Shown here: positions 50,494 through 58,895 of the stretch, in pieces
Layout of the letters: each line of letters opens with the position of its first letter
Numbering within the stretch: the stretch's first letter is position 1
Assembly (NCBI RefSeq): GCF_000297395.2
Contig: NZ_HF570108.1
Coordinates: forward strand, 2,201,715 to 2,265,714
DNA length: 64,000 nt
DNA from: Micromonospora lupini str. Lupac 08
Lineage (GTDB): Bacteria; Actinomycetota; Actinomycetes; Mycobacteriales; Micromonosporaceae
Reading direction: 5' to 3'
Program-made: the position numbers and the translations under genes
The notes under the pieces: model-generated
Databases searched by the model: none
What the model saw: the letters and a program-made list of their open reading frames with translations, nothing else
Told to the model about the DNA's origin: nothing

Positions 50494-50721
50494 GGGCCCT
50501 GCCTCTCCTCGTCGAAGCCGCCGCGGGCGGCGCGGTGTGCGCCCGCGCCCCCGGCCGGGCGCCCACTCGCGCGGGTCGCCACCGGTACGGCATCCACGTC
50601 GAACCATCCCACGCCCGGGCGCATCCGCACCCCCTGTTTTCGGTTTCCCGACTGTCGCCCGCCAAACCGGACATCTCGCCTCGAGGTTGCATCGACCGGT
50701 CGACCGGGTAGCGAGGCACGG

Positions 50722-51939
50722 GTGAGTGAAGCTCTCGACACGGCCGCACCCGCCGTTCCCAGCCGCCGGTCGTTGCCCCACTACCTCGTCGCGGCGACGC
50801 TCGCCCGGGGTGCGGATGCCGGTGCCGCGGTGGGGGTGGTCCTGTTGGCCACCCTGCCGGAGGTCGGGGCCGGTCGTCCGGCGCTGCTGGGCGGGCTACT
50901 GGCCACCTGCCTGACCGCGCCGCATCTGCTGGGGCCGTTGCTCGCCCGTCCGCTGGACCGGGCACGGGACGGTCGGGGCCTGCTTGCCGCCGCCTTCGCC
51001 ACGTACGCCGGAGCGGTCGCGCTGGCGGCGCTGCTGCTCGGCCGGGTGCCGGTGGGTGTGCCCGCCGCGCTGCTGATCGTGGCCGGGGCCTGCGGGCCGC
51101 TGCTGACGGGGGGTCTGAGCAGCCGGCTGGCCGCGCTCCTCGCCCCGGACGAGCGGGCGCAGCGCCGGGGACAGGGCTGGGACGCGGTGACGTACGGGGT
51201 GGGCGGCAGCGCCGGCCCGGCCCTCGTGGCAGTGCTCGCCGCGGTGGCCGGACCCCGGATGTCCCTGCTCGGGTTGGCCGCCGCCACAGTGGTCGCGGCG
51301 GCCCTGGTGGGCACACTGCCGGCGCGCGTGCCCGGAGGCGGTCCGGCGCGGAGCGTGCCCGCCGCGCGCGGCGGACTGCGGGCGCTGCTCGGACCCGGGC
51401 CGCTGCGCCGGGTCACCGGGGTCACCATGGTCGGCGCGCTCACCGGTGGGGCGATCTCGGTGCTCGCCGTCATGCTGGCGGCGGACCTCGGCCGGGAGGC
51501 GGTCTCCGGTGCGCTGCTCGCCGCCGCCTACGGAGGCGGAAACCTCGTCGCCGCGCTCCTGGTCACGGCGTTCCCGCTGACCGGCCCGCCGGAGCGGCTC
51601 ACCATGAGATGGGCGGCGCTCGGCGCGGTGGCGGTCGCGCTCTGCGGAGCCGTGCCCGGCTTCCCGGTGGCGGTCGCCGCGTTCGCGCTGGCCGGGGCGG
51701 CGACCGCGCCGCTCTTCGCGGCCACCCTGGCCGCCCGGTCGGCGTACGCGCCGGACGCCGTGCGGGCACAGGTGTTCGTGTCCACGGCCGCGCTGAAGGT
51801 GGCTGCCGCCTCGCTCGGCACCGGCCTGGCCGGGGTGCTCGCCCCGCTGGGTCCGCGCCTGTTGCTTGTCGCCGGGGCGTCGGTCACGCTCGCCGCGACG
51901 GCCGGGGCGACGGTCTCGCGGCGGAGACGCGAGAGGTGA
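50722..51939 (+). CDS. MFS transporter
   Basis: The 405-aa protein has about 12 hydrophobic helices with MFS-like internal repeats ('LARPLDRARDGRGLLAAAFA' loop after helix 2 and the matching 'GPPERLTMRWAALGAVAVAL' in the second half). It is Ala- and Gly-rich, without long loops. It probably is a proton-coupled exporter; no substrate is suggested by sequence. GAGG lies about 5 nt before GTG 50722. It converges with the TetR gene, 6 nt apart, and is unlikely to be regulated by it directly. Confidence 0.85.
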   Translation: MSEALDTAAPAVPSRRSLPHYLVAATLARGADAGAAVGVVLLATLPEVGAGRPALLGGLLATCLTAPHLLGPLLARPLDRARDGRGLLAAAFATYAGAVALAALLLGRVPVGVPAALLIVAGACGPLLTGGLSSRLAALLAPDERAQRRGQGWDAVTYGVGGSAGPALVAVLAAVAGPRMSLLGLAAATVVAAALVGTLPARVPGGGPARSVPAARGGLRALLGPGPLRRVTGVTMVGALTGGAISVLAVMLAADLGREAVSGALLAAAYGGGNLVAALLVTAFPLTGPPERLTMRWAALGAVAVALCGAVPGFPVAVAAFALAGAATAPLFAATLAARSAYAPDAVRAQVFVSTAALKVAAASLGTGLAGVLAPLGPRLLLVAGASVTLAATAGATVSRRRRER

Positions 51940-51945
51940 CGAGGG

Positions 51946-52569
51946 CTAGGACCCGTCGGAGCCGCCGCCGCTGGTGGACGGCGGTGCGTTGACGAGGACC
52001 TCCATCAGATCGTGCAGTTGGCGGGTGAGGGCGCCTTGATCCATGTCGGTGAGTGCCGGGGTCGCGATGACCTTTCGCATCAACCACACTCCGGCGATCA
52101 GGGAGAGAAGCAGTTCCGCGCGTGGGGCGGCATCGGGCCCGGGCAGGAGGTCGGTCAGGTGTCGTCCCACGTGCTTCTCGATGCCCGCACGGATGATCTC
52201 CGCGGCCCGGGGACTGGCCACTGATCGCAGCATCAGCACGAACGGGTCCAGGTCGTCTGCCTCTGGCGAGGTGCGCGCCGCCAACCTGGCCGCCGTCCGT
52301 TCGCTCAGCGCGCTCGGGTCGTCGCTGACGACCGTTCGCGGAGTGAACGAGCGGTCGACCGCCTCGGCGAACAACTGTTCCTTGGAGCCGAAGTAGCGGT
52401 TGACAAGCATCGCGGTCACTCCGGCGCCCCCGGCGACCTCCCGTACGCCAGCGCCGTCGTAGCCCAGCCGGGTGAACGCCTCTATCGCGGAGTTCAGGAT
52501 CGCCTCACGGGTGGCGCGGGCGTCGCGCCGTCGCTGCCCGTCTCGGGGTTCGTCTGTGTCTGCGGTCAC
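51946..52569 (-). CDS. TetR family regulator divergent from an SDR
   Basis: The 207-aa protein has an N-terminal TetR HTH ('TREAILNSAIEAFTRLGYDG', 'GVTAMLVNRYFGSKEQLF') and a helical C-terminal ligand domain. The GTG start at 52569 abuts a perfect 16-bp operator-like repeat. A second copy with one mismatch lies 32 bp further, closer to the SDR gene. These are strong candidates for its own binding sites, giving joint repression of itself and the SDR. The inducer is unknown but may be the SDR substrate. Confidence 0.93.
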   Translation of the reverse strand: MTADTDEPRDGQRRRDARATREAILNSAIEAFTRLGYDGAGVREVAGGAGVTAMLVNRYFGSKEQLFAEAVDRSFTPRTVVSDDPSALSERTAARLAARTSPEADDLDPFVLMLRSVASPRAAEIIRAGIEKHVGRHLTDLLPGPDAAPRAELLLSLIAGVWLMRKVIATPALTDMDQGALTRQLHDLMEVLVNAPPSTSGGGSDGS

Positions 52570-52617
52570 GTCTACGAGTGTAGACTACTGCGTTCCGTGA
52601 TGTATACAGTCGTAGAC
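52570..52617. promoter_or_regulatory. Two matched TetR operators
   Basis: GTCTACGAGTGTAGAC (52570-52585) is a perfect inverted repeat with a 4-nt centre. GTATACAGTCGTAGAC (52602-52617) is the same repeat with one changed base. Their centres are 32 bp apart, about three helical turns, on the same face. They lie between the divergent TetR and SDR genes. Confidence 0.85.
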
Positions 52618-52652
52618 ATAGCAGCCTGACGCCGAGAGTGAAGGAGAATCTG

Positions 52653-53453
<801 letters not shown>

Positions 53454-53535
53454 CCCCCGCACCATCGCCGCCACGAGGCGACGACGTGTGGCGGCGCCGG
53501 TGGGCGTACGAAACGTCCATGCGGCAGTTGTTGAC

Positions 53536-53571
53536 GCTGTGGGTCTGACCGGTACCGGTCCGACCCACAGC
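53536..53571. terminator. 36-bp near-perfect palindrome after the SDR
   Basis: Ten-base arms (53536-53545 and 53562-53571) flank an inner perfect palindrome GACCGGTACCGGTC, with one mismatched pair. It lies between the SDR and the SnoaL-like gene on the same strand. Confidence 0.8.
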
Positions 53572-53684
53572 GGCCCCTCGGGTCGATGAGCGGGCGGGCG
53601 TCGTGCTCCTCGTACGGCGTCCGGGAGTGGACACACTCCAGCCCGCATCGACCTGGCAAAGAGCCGATTCAGAAGGAACACACA

Positions 53685-54068
53685 ATGAGCGACGATGTTC
53701 GAGTGATCGCCAACGCGGCGTACGACGCCCTGATCCAGGGGTTCCAGACCGGTGCGTGGGAGAGCTTCTTCGACCTGTTCGACGATGAGGTGGACGTGAT
53801 CCTCCCGGCTCCGCAGACCGGGCACTTCACCGGCACCGAAGGGCGCGAGAAACTGGTCGGGTTCTTCAGCGTGTTCGCGCCTGGTGCCAGCCGTTTCGAC
53901 AAGGTCGAGGTGATTTCCCAGACCGTCGCCGAGGATCGCGTCGTCTTCGAGGACTGGGCCCGGGGCGTCTTCTTCAACGAGCCGTACGCCGCCCGGCACT
54001 GCATTCACATCATGGTCCGCAACGGCAAGGTCGTCGGCTTCCACGAATACAACCGACCGCTCGACTGA
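53685..54068 (+). CDS. SnoaL-like / NTF2-fold protein
   Basis: The 127-aa protein has the NTF2/SnoaL cone fold pattern. An N-terminal helix pair ('ANAAYDALIQGFQTGAWESF') is followed by 'FDDEVDVILPAPQTGHFTGTEGREKLVGFF' and the curved sheet to 'HEYNRPLD'. Such small proteins are hydrolases, isomerases or binding proteins for cyclic substrates. AAGGA precedes ATG 53685; the frame from 53586 has no site. It lies 232 nt after the SDR, with a terminator between, so it may or may not share its function. Confidence 0.85.
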   Translation: MSDDVRVIANAAYDALIQGFQTGAWESFFDLFDDEVDVILPAPQTGHFTGTEGREKLVGFFSVFAPGASRFDKVEVISQTVAEDRVVFEDWARGVFFNEPYAARHCIHIMVRNGKVVGFHEYNRPLD

Positions 54069-54105
54069 GTACGGCTCGTCGAGGCGCGTCGACGAGACGA
54101 ACAGC

Positions 54106-54222
54106 CCGCAGGTGCGGCACGATGACCCGGTAGCCCGCGTCGGTCAGCAGGGGCACGACCTCGACAAAACTGTGAATGTCGTACGGCCAGCCGTGCAGAA
54201 GCAGCACGACAGCCGGTCCTGG
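54106..54222 (-). pseudogene. Alpha/beta hydrolase N-terminal fragment
   Basis: On the minus strand about 38 residues match the start of an alpha/beta hydrolase: 'GPAVVLLLHGWPYD' (strand 3 and the HGW oxyanion segment), 'IHSFVEVVPLLTDAGYRVIV' and 'PHLR'. No start codon precedes it in frame, and similarity stops after 54106, where the frame runs to a stop at 54010 antisense to the SnoaL-like gene. It lacks the nucleophile, so it is a relic. Confidence 0.75.
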
Positions 54223-54226
54223 GCTA

Positions 54227-54742
54227 CTAGGGCAGCGGGTGGGCGATGCCGCGGGCGTGGTCGGTGAGCGCCGCGCCGACCACTGTCGCCGCCAGCGGCA
54301 GCACCTCCAGGCAGCGGCGCACCGCCGTCGCCATCAGCGCGTTCGGCACCCGCATGGACAGCGTGCAGTGCGGCACCCAGCGCCCCGGCTGGTAGTGCCC
54401 GGCCAGGGTGATGCCGGCGTCGGCGAGCAGACCGTGCACCAACCGGTGGTGGGCCAGCAACTCCGGTGTGGGCGTCGGACCGAGCCAGAGCACCCGTCCG
54501 ACGAACTGCCCCGCGTGCTGGAAGTCGAGTTGCAGGGGGGCCGCCACGACGGTTCCGCGCAGCGCCTCGGCGACCTGCTCGGGGTCGAAGCGGGGCGCCA
54601 CCGCGAGCGAGAGGTGCGGACGGTGACGCTGCTCCAGCAGCGAGCGCATGCTCTGCACGCCCTCGGCCTCCAACGCGTCCCACAGCACCCGGATCCGCCG
54701 AGTGGCATCCGGGTCCAGATACAGTTCCAGCGCCGCGACCAC
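54227..54742 (-). CDS. 2'-5' RNA ligase family (2H phosphoesterase) protein
   Basis: The 171-aa protein is a 2H phosphoesterase. Its two HxT/S motifs are His43-Leu-Ser ('RPHLSLAV') and 'WVPHCTLSM' in the second half, the symmetric pair that defines the superfamily. Members cyclise or hydrolyse RNA 2',3'-cyclic phosphates or act in RNA repair. One motif having Ser instead of Thr is common. The GTG at 54742 sits 6 nt after a TACGGT box, so it is probably leaderless. It is divergent from a DinB gene. Confidence 0.88.
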   Translation of the reverse strand: MVAALELYLDPDATRRIRVLWDALEAEGVQSMRSLLEQRHRPHLSLAVAPRFDPEQVAEALRGTVVAAPLQLDFQHAGQFVGRVLWLGPTPTPELLAHHRLVHGLLADAGITLAGHYQPGRWVPHCTLSMRVPNALMATAVRRCLEVLPLAATVVGAALTDHARGIAHPLP

Positions 54743-54754
54743 GTGATCACCGTA
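54743..54754 (-). promoter_or_regulatory. Leaderless-type -10 element (TACGGT) before GTG 54742
   Basis: On the minus strand TACGGT (54754-54749) and spacer GATCAC precede the GTG start. No Shine-Dalgarno sequence is visible. Confidence 0.65.
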
Positions 54755-54822
54755 GCGGCCGAGGTTTGGCGGTCCCTGTCCGGCGGTACCGTGCTCGGAA
54801 ACAGACCAGGAGGCGTGACCCC

Positions 54823-55332
54823 GTGGACGTGAGTGACCTGCTGACCGAGACGTACGACCGGCTGCCCGACCTCGTCCGCGCGGCGGTCGACGGCCTCACC
54901 CCGGAGCAGTTGCTCCGGGCGCCCGCCGAGGGCGCCAACCCGGTCGGGTGGCTGGTCTGGCACCTGACCCGCGTCCAGGACCACCACGTCGCCGACCTGC
55001 TCGACGCCGAGCAGATCTGGGTGAGCGGGGACTGGGCGGGGCGGTTCGGGCTCACCGCCGACCCGGACAACACCGGCTACGGCCACACGCCCGCACAGGT
55101 GGCGAAGGTGCGGCCGGAGAGCGCACAGGCGCTGATCGACTACTTCGAGGCGGTCGCGGCGCGTACCGGATCGTTCCTGGCCGGGCTGCGACCGGCGGAC
55201 CTGGACCGCGTCGTCGACGAGTCGTGGGACCCGCCGGTCACCCTCGGCGTGCGGCTGGTCAGCATCGCCGACGACGACCTGCAACACGCCGGGCAGGCCG
55301 CCTACGTCCGGGGCCTCGTCAAGGCCGACTAG
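54823..55332 (+). CDS. DinB/DUF664 family protein
   Basis: The 169-aa protein has the four-helix DinB fold with metal-ligand His positions in 'WLVWHLTRVQDHHVADL' and 'DDDLQHAGQAAYVRG'. Actinobacterial members are often mycothiol-dependent transferases that conjugate or isomerise small molecules. GGAGG lies 10 nt before GTG 54823, a little long but the only site. It is a stand-alone gene. A second DinB protein lies at 58261-58764. Confidence 0.88.
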   Translation: MDVSDLLTETYDRLPDLVRAAVDGLTPEQLLRAPAEGANPVGWLVWHLTRVQDHHVADLLDAEQIWVSGDWAGRFGLTADPDNTGYGHTPAQVAKVRPESAQALIDYFEAVAARTGSFLAGLRPADLDRVVDESWDPPVTLGVRLVSIADDDLQHAGQAAYVRGLVKAD

Positions 55333-55354
55333 TCCCTCACCCGCGTCCTCCGGT

Positions 55355-55371
55355 TCACCCGGTTCGGGTGA
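55355..55371. terminator. Short TCACCCG hairpin
   Basis: TCACCCG (55355-55361) and CGGGTGA (55365-55371) pair around GTT, 23 nt past the DinB stop. Further TCACC/GGTGA repeats follow before the SCP2 gene, so the element could also be regulatory. Confidence 0.45.
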
Positions 55372-55423
55372 CTCCCGCTCACCCCGCGCCGGGTGATCCT
55401 GTCGGGATGCGGGAGGTGACCTG

Positions 55424-55813
55424 ATGGGCACGACGGCGGCGCGGTTCCTGCAGGACCTCGACCAGGGCCGGCGCCCCGACCTGCCCGCGACGACCGCCGG
55501 GACGCTGCGCCTGGACATGCGCGGCGAGGGCTGCACCGATCACTGGTACCTGACCGTCGCCGACCAGCACGTGCGGGTGACCCGGTCGGCCGACGACGCC
55601 GATCTGCTGGTCCGCGCGGATCGGGCGGTCTTCGACCAGCTCGCCACCGGCCAACTGCACCTCGCCGAGGCGTTGCTGCGCAACGAGCTGACCGTGCGCG
55701 GCGACATGGCGCTGCTGATGCTGCTGCGCCGGATCTTCCCCGGCCCGGCCGGTGCCCGCCATCCCCGTGCGCTGGGCCGGGCGGCCCTCGCGGAACGGGA
55801 GGGGTCGCGATGA
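55424..55813 (+). CDS. SCP2 sterol-binding-domain-like protein
   Basis: The 129-aa protein has the SCP2 fold pattern: an N-terminal helix ('AARFLQDLDQG'), strands 'GTLRLDMRGEGCTDHWYLTV', 'DADLLVRADRAVFDQLATGQ' and a hydrophobic final helix with 'GDMALLMLLRRIFPG'. SCP2 domains bind lipids or acyl-CoA. GGGAGG precedes ATG 55424. The last four bases overlap the start of the debranching-enzyme-like gene (ATGA), so the two are co-translated, an unexplained lipid-binding/glycan-enzyme pairing. Confidence 0.85.
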   Translation: MGTTAARFLQDLDQGRRPDLPATTAGTLRLDMRGEGCTDHWYLTVADQHVRVTRSADDADLLVRADRAVFDQLATGQLHLAEALLRNELTVRGDMALLMLLRRIFPGPAGARHPRALGRAALAEREGSR

Positions 55814-57891
55814 GGCAGGAGCAGGTGCACGTGATCGCCGGCAACGTGTTCGCGATCAGCGACGCCCAGGGCGACATGGAGGTCGATCCGCAGGCGCCTG
55901 TCGGTCTCTTCTCGTTCGACACCCGGTTCCTGTCCCGGTGGGTGCTCAGCGTCGACGGGGAACGTCTCAACGCGCTCTCCCGCGACGACATGACGTACTT
56001 CGAGACCCGGTTCTTCCTGGTGCCGGGCGCGGCGAGCCACTACGTGGACGCCGACGTGTCGATCATCCGCCACCGCTCGGTGCACGACTGCCTGCACGAG
56101 CAGATCACCGTGCTCAACCACTCGGCGACGCCCGCCGACTTCACCGTGCGGATGGAGGTGAGCGCCGACTTCACCGACATCGCCGAGATCGCCGACGTCG
56201 CACAGCCCCGACCGCGGGTCGTCCACGTCGAGACCGACACCGACCGCGCGGCACTCGTGCTGCGCTACGAGCGGGAGCGGTTCGGCCGCGTCACCACGGT
56301 GCGCAGCACCGCCCCCGCCGAGGTCGACGAGGCGGGGTTCACGTTCCGGATCCGGGTCCCGTCCGAGGGGACGTGGGAGACCACCCTGCACGTCAGCATG
56401 ACGATGCAGGGCGAGGGTGACCGGGACATGCGCGCCGAACTGGAGTCGCACCAACGGATCGTGCGGGACGGAATGAGTGACGACCTGACCGCGTGGCTGA
56501 GCCGGGCCCCGCAGTTGGTGGCCGAACGGGACGGCCTGGAGGAGACGTACCAGGGCGCTCTGGCCGCCCTGGCGGCGCTGCGGTACCAACCGCTCGCGTA
56601 CCCCGACCGGGTTCCGGTCGGCGGCCTGCCGTGGGCGATGGGAATGTGCGGGCGGGACGCCATCATCGCCTGCCTGCAGAGCCTGGCGTTCACCCCCGAG
56701 CTGGCCCGCGCGACGCTGCGGATGCTGGCGCTTCTCCAGGGTGGCCAGCTCGACGACGACCACGACGAGGAGCCGGGCAAGATCCTGGTCCAGCTGCGCT
56801 ACGGCGAGCTGGCCGCGTTCGGCGAGCGGCCGAACGCGCTGTACTACGGCGCGGCCGACACCACCCCGCTGTTCGTGATCCTGCTCGACGAGTACGAGCG
56901 CTGGTCCGGCGACGCGGACCTGGTCCGCGAGCTGCGCCACCCGGCCCGCCTGGCGCTGGACTGGATCGACGAGTACGGCGACCTGACCGGTGACGGCTAC
57001 CTGCGCTACCAGCGCCGCAACGAGCGGCACGGCGTGGTGAACCAGTCCTGGAAGGACTCCCGGGACGCGATCGTCGACGCGCACGGTCGGCTGCCCGCGC
57101 TTCCCCGCGCCACCTGCGAGTTGCAGGGCTACGCGTACGACGCGAAGCGGCGCGGCGCCCGGCTGGCTCGCGAGTTCTGGGGCGAGCCCGAGTACGCCGA
57201 CCGGCTCGACCGGGAGGCGGCGGCGCTCAAGCAGCGGTTCAACCGGGACTTCTGGCTGCCGCACCGGGAGTACTACGCCTTGGCGCTGGACCCGTACGGC
57301 GAGCCGGTCGACGCGCTGGCGTCCAACATCGGGCACCTGCTGTGGAGCGGGATCGTCGCGGACGATCGTGCCGAGGCGGTCGCCGAGCATCTGCTCGGGC
57401 CGCGGCTGTTCAACGGCTGGGGCGTGCGGACGTTCGCCACCGGGCAGCGCCCGTACAACCCGGTGGGCTCGCACCTGGGGGCGGTGTGGCCGTCGGACAA
57501 CGCCCTGATCGCCGCCGGTCTGCGGCACTACCGTTTCGACGTGCACGCGGCCCGGATCGCGGCCGGCATCTTCGACATGGCGCAGACGCTCGGCGGGGCG
57601 GTGCCGGAGCTGATCGCCGGCTACGAGCGGAGCCTGACGAAGTATCCGGTCCAGTTGCCCTCGGCCGGTCGTCCCCAGTCGTGGTCCTCGGGTGCGCTGC
57701 TGATGTTGCTGGGCACCGTGCTGGGCCTGCGACCCACCGGCGAGGACCTGCTGGTGAATCCGGCCCTGCCCAACGGCTTCGGTGGTGTCGAACTGCTCGA
57801 CATCCCCGGCCGTTGGGGGCACACCGACGCGTACGCCGGTGACCGCTCCACCCACCCGGGGGCCCGCCCGCGGACCCGACGGCGACCGTGA
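55810..57891 (+). CDS. Amylo-alpha-1,6-glucosidase / glycogen-debranching-like enzyme
   Basis: The 693-aa protein has an N-terminal glycogen-debranching beta-sandwich ('GNVFAISDAQGDMEV', 'GLFSFDTRFLSRWVLSVDGE') and a C-terminal (alpha/alpha)6-barrel with 'DGLPWAMGMCGRDAII'-like and 'NQSWKDSRDAI' motifs, which contain likely acid residues. Similar actinobacterial proteins are annotated as debranching enzymes and may act on glycogen or another alpha-glucan. It has no signal peptide, so it is cytosolic. It is co-translated with the SCP2 protein. The maltokinase-cap-like gene and GH87-like gene elsewhere in the window also touch alpha-glucans, but are not linked. Confidence 0.88.
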   Translation: MRQEQVHVIAGNVFAISDAQGDMEVDPQAPVGLFSFDTRFLSRWVLSVDGERLNALSRDDMTYFETRFFLVPGAASHYVDADVSIIRHRSVHDCLHEQITVLNHSATPADFTVRMEVSADFTDIAEIADVAQPRPRVVHVETDTDRAALVLRYERERFGRVTTVRSTAPAEVDEAGFTFRIRVPSEGTWETTLHVSMTMQGEGDRDMRAELESHQRIVRDGMSDDLTAWLSRAPQLVAERDGLEETYQGALAALAALRYQPLAYPDRVPVGGLPWAMGMCGRDAIIACLQSLAFTPELARATLRMLALLQGGQLDDDHDEEPGKILVQLRYGELAAFGERPNALYYGAADTTPLFVILLDEYERWSGDADLVRELRHPARLALDWIDEYGDLTGDGYLRYQRRNERHGVVNQSWKDSRDAIVDAHGRLPALPRATCELQGYAYDAKRRGARLAREFWGEPEYADRLDREAAALKQRFNRDFWLPHREYYALALDPYGEPVDALASNIGHLLWSGIVADDRAEAVAEHLLGPRLFNGWGVRTFATGQRPYNPVGSHLGAVWPSDNALIAAGLRHYRFDVHAARIAAGIFDMAQTLGGAVPELIAGYERSLTKYPVQLPSAGRPQSWSSGALLMLLGTVLGLRPTGEDLLVNPALPNGFGGVELLDIPGRWGHTDAYAGDRSTHPGARPRTRRRP

Positions 57892-57894
57892 GTC

Positions 57895-58158
57895 AGCGGC
57901 CGTCGATCCGGCCAGTCGTACCGTCGGCGTCCTGATCGGGGGACGGAACGCGGGGGCCGGGGGAGTGCGTCGGCGGTGCGCCTGGGCGCGGCGGAAACCC
58001 TGCACGGCGAGGCCCAGGCCGGCCAGCTCGTCGGGGCGCGGCGCGGCGCGCACCGCCGTCAGGAGCAGCACCACCGGACGGGTGCCGGTCGACGGGTCGA
58101 CGGGGAAACCGCCGAGCAGCCGCTCGACGGTTTCCTGGTCCATCCGGTAGGCGCTCAT
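57895..58158 (-). pseudogene. 3'-truncated gene (anti-sigma-like N-terminal domain)
   Basis: GAGGGA lies 5 nt before ATG 58158. The first 60 residues read like the N-terminal helical part of small actinobacterial anti-sigma-type or TM regulators ('DQETVERLLGGFPVD', 'VVLLLTAVRAAPRPDELAGL'). After a basic segment (QAHRRRTPPAP) the coding signal fades. The frame has no stop and runs on antisense through the convergent debranching gene to 55540. The expected membrane helix and C-terminal domain are missing, so the gene is probably truncated. The assignment to an anti-sigma family is tentative. Confidence 0.5.
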
Positions 58159-58260
58159 CTCTGTCCCTCAGCGCCGACCCCGCGGGCGATGTCACATCCT
58201 CATCCCGGGCGGGAACGGTGGTGACAGCACGAGGCGAAGCGCCCGAGGGTCGACCGGGGC

Positions 58261-58764
58261 TCAGCCCATGGTCTTCGACCCGTCGATCGCCTCGCGCAGG
58301 ATGTCGGCGTGCCCCGCGTGCTGCGACGTCTCGGCGATGAGGTGCAGCAGCACCCGGCGGACGGTCCAACTCGCACCCGGCTCGAACCACGGGGCCTGCG
58401 GCAGCGGGTGGGCCGCGTCCAGATCGAGGGTGGCGATCAGCCCGTCGGTGTGGTCGGCCACGGCGCGGAACCGTTCGACCAGCCCGGCCAGGGTCTCGCC
58501 CGGCGCCATCCGGAACTGACCGACCCAGTCGATCTCCTCGCGCTGCATCGCCTCGGCGCCACCCACGGCGAACAGCATCCACCGCTCCTCGGTGCCGGCG
58601 ACGTGCTTGATGAGCCCGCCGGGGCAGAGCTCGCTCACCGTGCTCCGCGCGGCGGCCTGCTCGTCGGTCAGCCCGTCGACGGTCTGCAGGAGGAAGCCCC
58701 GGTGCCGGCGCAGCGTCTGCAGCAGGTCGGCTCGTTCCCCGGTGAGCTGCGCGGTGCTGGTCAT
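58261..58764 (-). CDS. DinB family protein (DUF664)
   Basis: The 167-aa protein has the four-helix DinB fold with metal-ligand His in 'GGLIKHVAGTEERW' and the 'HLIAETSQHAGHADILREAI' signature. Actinobacterial members of this group often are mycothiol- or other thiol-dependent S-transferases. ATG 58764 is preferred (GGAAGG upstream) to the ORF start at 58887. The gene is divergent from the DUF72 gene. It is not close in sequence to the DinB protein at 54823. Confidence 0.9.
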   Translation of the reverse strand: MTSTAQLTGERADLLQTLRRHRGFLLQTVDGLTDEQAAARSTVSELCPGGLIKHVAGTEERWMLFAVGGAEAMQREEIDWVGQFRMAPGETLAGLVERFRAVADHTDGLIATLDLDAAHPLPQAPWFEPGASWTVRRVLLHLIAETSQHAGHADILREAIDGSKTMG

Positions 58765-58895
58765 GGTGGTGCCCTTCCGTCGAGGTCCGGTCGGCCTCAG
58801 CGTAGGACCGGGCACCGACACTTCGAGGTGGACACGACGAGAGCGCCGGCCGCCAGCGGTTGCCGATCGGGGCGCGGGACTGTCCACTGAACGAC

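Noticed and set aside
55540..58158. 872-codon leftward frame opposite the debranching enzyme as one protein
   Set aside because: Only its first about 80 codons look coding; the rest is antisense to a well-defined enzyme.
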